From: an uncultured Bacteroidota bacterium | Lineage (GTDB): Bacteria > Bacteroidota > Bacteroidia > Chitinophagales > Chitinophagaceae | Direction of reading: 5' to 3' | NCBI GenBank assembly: GCA_946480675.1 | Contig: CAMLKS010000106.1 | Coordinates: 1 to 7,776, forward strand | DNA length: 7,776 bases | In this document: piece after piece, positions 6,761 through 7,776 of the stretch | How the letters are laid out: each line of letters opens with the position of its first letter | How positions within the stretch are numbered: position 1 is the first letter of the stretch | Position numbers and translations under genes: made by a program | The notes under the pieces: generated by a model | The model's database searches: none | Told to the model about the DNA's origin: nothing | Seen by the model: the letters and a program-made list of their open reading frames with translations, nothing else

Positions 6761-7432
6761 TTATTGGTTTTGATTTTTAGCTTTTTTGAATAAAATAAAA
6801 GAGTACGATATAGGTATCGCTACCATCAGCGCCACGATACACATCATAACAATGGCAGTTACCTCCGGCTTGCACACCAATGCCAGAATGAATATTGTAA
6901 GCCCGCCGCCAAACCACACATGGCTGGCCAGTTGATGGGTTTGCTTCCAGTTATCTTCATCATGCAGTGTCCATGGTGTGCGTATGCCTGCAAAATAGTT
7001 GGGCTTCAGGTTATGCATATAATTGCCTATGAAGGCCAGCAATAAACCTACCAAGGGTATAATTGCTTTCTCGCCTATGTTGCCACCGCCTGCTTTGGCA
7101 TCTGCTATGATGACTGAGGTGAGTGCTGTAAGGAACAGGCTTACCCCCAATGCCAGTTTTTCCATAGAGCCTTTATGGCCACTCCGGGCACGTTTCGGGT
7201 CTATTTTATGTATGTTCACCATCAACAGGTAAGTGCCCAGGTTCACACCTGTCAATGTAAGTATGGCAGTCAGCATTTCAGCTTTATCTCCATAACGATC
7301 TATTTCTCCGTGTATGTTATAATGCATCGGCACCGTATCCGCTATATCATTCCACACTATCCACAGGTACACCAGCGGCAGCAGTATCACTATGCTCACG
7401 GCTATATGTTTAAATAAACGAGCGTTTCCCAT
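6761..7432 (-). CDS. SdpI-family integral membrane protein (DUF1648 plus SdpI domains)
   Basis: This 223-residue inner-membrane protein has about six membrane segments, near residues 8-27, 53-72, 93-111, 122-139, 172-187 and 192-213. After the first segment comes the DUF1648 pattern, VPMHYNIHGEIDRYGDK at 34-50, where the Pro, His, Gly and Asp are the usual conserved positions. The loop FAGIRTPWTL at 147-156 followed by NWKQTH at 161-166 is the SdpI signature. In Bacillus subtilis, SdpI gives immunity to the SdpC toxin and pulls the repressor SdpR to the membrane. Here its first 23 nt overlap the end of the SdpR-like gene, so translation is probably coupled. No toxin gene is seen in the window, so the role may be defence against foreign peptides or envelope-stress sensing; that part is inference. 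The ATG at 7432 gives a short cytoplasmic N-terminus before the first helix. Confidence 0.9.
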   Translation of the reverse strand: MGNARLFKHIAVSIVILLPLVYLWIVWNDIADTVPMHYNIHGEIDRYGDKAEMLTAILTLTGVNLGTYLLMVNIHKIDPKRARSGHKGSMEKLALGVSLFLTALTSVIIADAKAGGGNIGEKAIIPLVGLLLAFIGNYMHNLKPNYFAGIRTPWTLHDEDNWKQTHQLASHVWFGGGLTIFILALVCKPEVTAIVMMCIVALMVAIPISYSFILFKKAKNQNQ

Positions 7433-7712
7433 CTTCTGTAGTTTTAGTTTTCTTAGCTAATGGTTTTAGCTGCATAGCCCATTTCAGAAATTCACCTACT
7501 ACGGTCGTGTTCAGCGAATAGTTGATGAACTGGCCCTGTTTTTCTGCGGTCACCAGTTCTGCCTGTTTCAGTATATCCAGGTGGTGCGATATGCTGGGTT
7601 TCGATATGTTGAAGTGGTCGGCTATATCCCCTGCTGTCATATCTCTTTCTTTCAGCAGTTCCAGTATATCCCGGCGGGTCTGGTCGTTCAGTGCTTTGAA
7701 TAACTTATCCAT
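7410..7712 (-). CDS. SdpR-like ArsR-family transcriptional repressor
   Basis: This 100-residue DNA-binding protein has the winged helix-turn-helix of the ArsR family. LFKALNDQTRRDILELLKER at 4-23 is the family's leading helix pair; MTAGDIADHFNISKPSISHH at 25-44 holds the helix-turn-helix, with the recognition helix around SKPSISHHLDIL; and the wing follows at LVTAEKQGQFINYSL (53-67). The ELCVCDL-type cysteine motif of metal-sensing ArsR proteins is absent, which argues against a metal sensor. The sequence and the gene next door match SdpR, a repressor controlled by a membrane partner rather than by a metal. The C-terminal tail (about 83-100, KPLAKKTKTTEDGKRSFI) is rich in Lys and Arg and is encoded partly within the overlap with the SdpI-like gene. 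It probably represses its own operon through the palindrome at 7722-7745. Confidence 0.92.
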   Translation of the reverse strand: MDKLFKALNDQTRRDILELLKERDMTAGDIADHFNISKPSISHHLDILKQAELVTAEKQGQFINYSLNTTVVGEFLKWAMQLKPLAKKTKTTEDGKRSFI

Positions 7713-7721
7713 TTCGTTTAG

Positions 7722-7745
7722 TTATTTAGACAAATATCTAAATAA
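7722..7745 (-). promoter_or_regulatory. Palindromic operator and promoter region of the repressor operon
   Basis: Perfect 9-bp arms, TTATTTAGA at 7722-7730 and TCTAAATAA at 7737-7745, flank the 6-nt spacer CAAATA. The near arm is 9 nt before the repressor's ATG, where a bound protein would block transcription. On the minus strand the spacer and its flank read GATATTTG, one base away from the -7 consensus TAnnTTTG, so the operator may overlap the promoter itself. Binding by the SdpR-like protein is inferred from position and symmetry. Confidence 0.65.
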
Positions 7746-7776
7746 TTTTTGGTTTAATAAAATAAAAAACTGTATC
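7746..7776. other. AT-rich upstream region at the right edge
   Basis: These 31 bases are almost all A and T and lie upstream of the repressor operon. They would hold the -33 side of its promoter. No gene or clear element is seen before the window ends. Confidence 0.4.

Overview
The window looks like chromosomal DNA from a member of the Bacteroidota, probably near Chitinophagales or Sphingobacteriales; the order is a guess from general feel. The reasons are: no Shine-Dalgarno sequences before the starts; exact matches to the Bacteroidota -7 promoter element TAnnTTTG just before two starts; a lipoprotein of the 'SCKKK' type; and secreted proteins with signal peptides ending in AQS- or SQS-like sites.

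Layout. Positions 1-199 are intergenic, with a possible divergent gene start running off the left edge. Positions 200-4527 hold three plus-strand genes: a secreted metallo-beta-lactamase-fold protein whose metal site is degenerate, peptide chain release factor 2 (prfB) behind its own near-leaderless promoter, and an MsbA-like ABC half-transporter 6 nt after prfB. Positions 4534-4976 hold a minus-strand lipocalin-like lipoprotein whose signal peptide appears to be split by a one-base frameshift. Positions 5023-5292 hold a promoter and a short, twice-frameshifted remnant of an exported, probably outer-membrane protein. A perfect 16-bp hairpin at 5313-5348 serves as a bidirectional terminator. 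Positions 5351-7712 hold a compact minus-strand operon read from right to left: an SdpR-like ArsR repressor, an SdpI-like membrane protein overlapping it by 23 nt, and an exported alpha/beta hydrolase 3 nt further on. A 9-bp inverted repeat just before the repressor start is a good candidate autoregulatory operator.

How they work together. prfB and the ABC gene are probably cotranscribed, though their functions are unrelated. The right-hand operon has the SdpR/SdpI architecture known from Bacillus, in which the membrane protein both gives immunity and sequesters the repressor; here it carries an exported hydrolase and no recognisable toxin gene in view. I see no CRISPR array, tRNA, rRNA, insertion sequence or phage gene. 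No wholly new system can be claimed. The points most worth checking are the degenerate metal site of the first protein, the cluster of apparent single-base deletions between 4948 and 5230, and the repressor-immunity-hydrolase operon with its palindrome.
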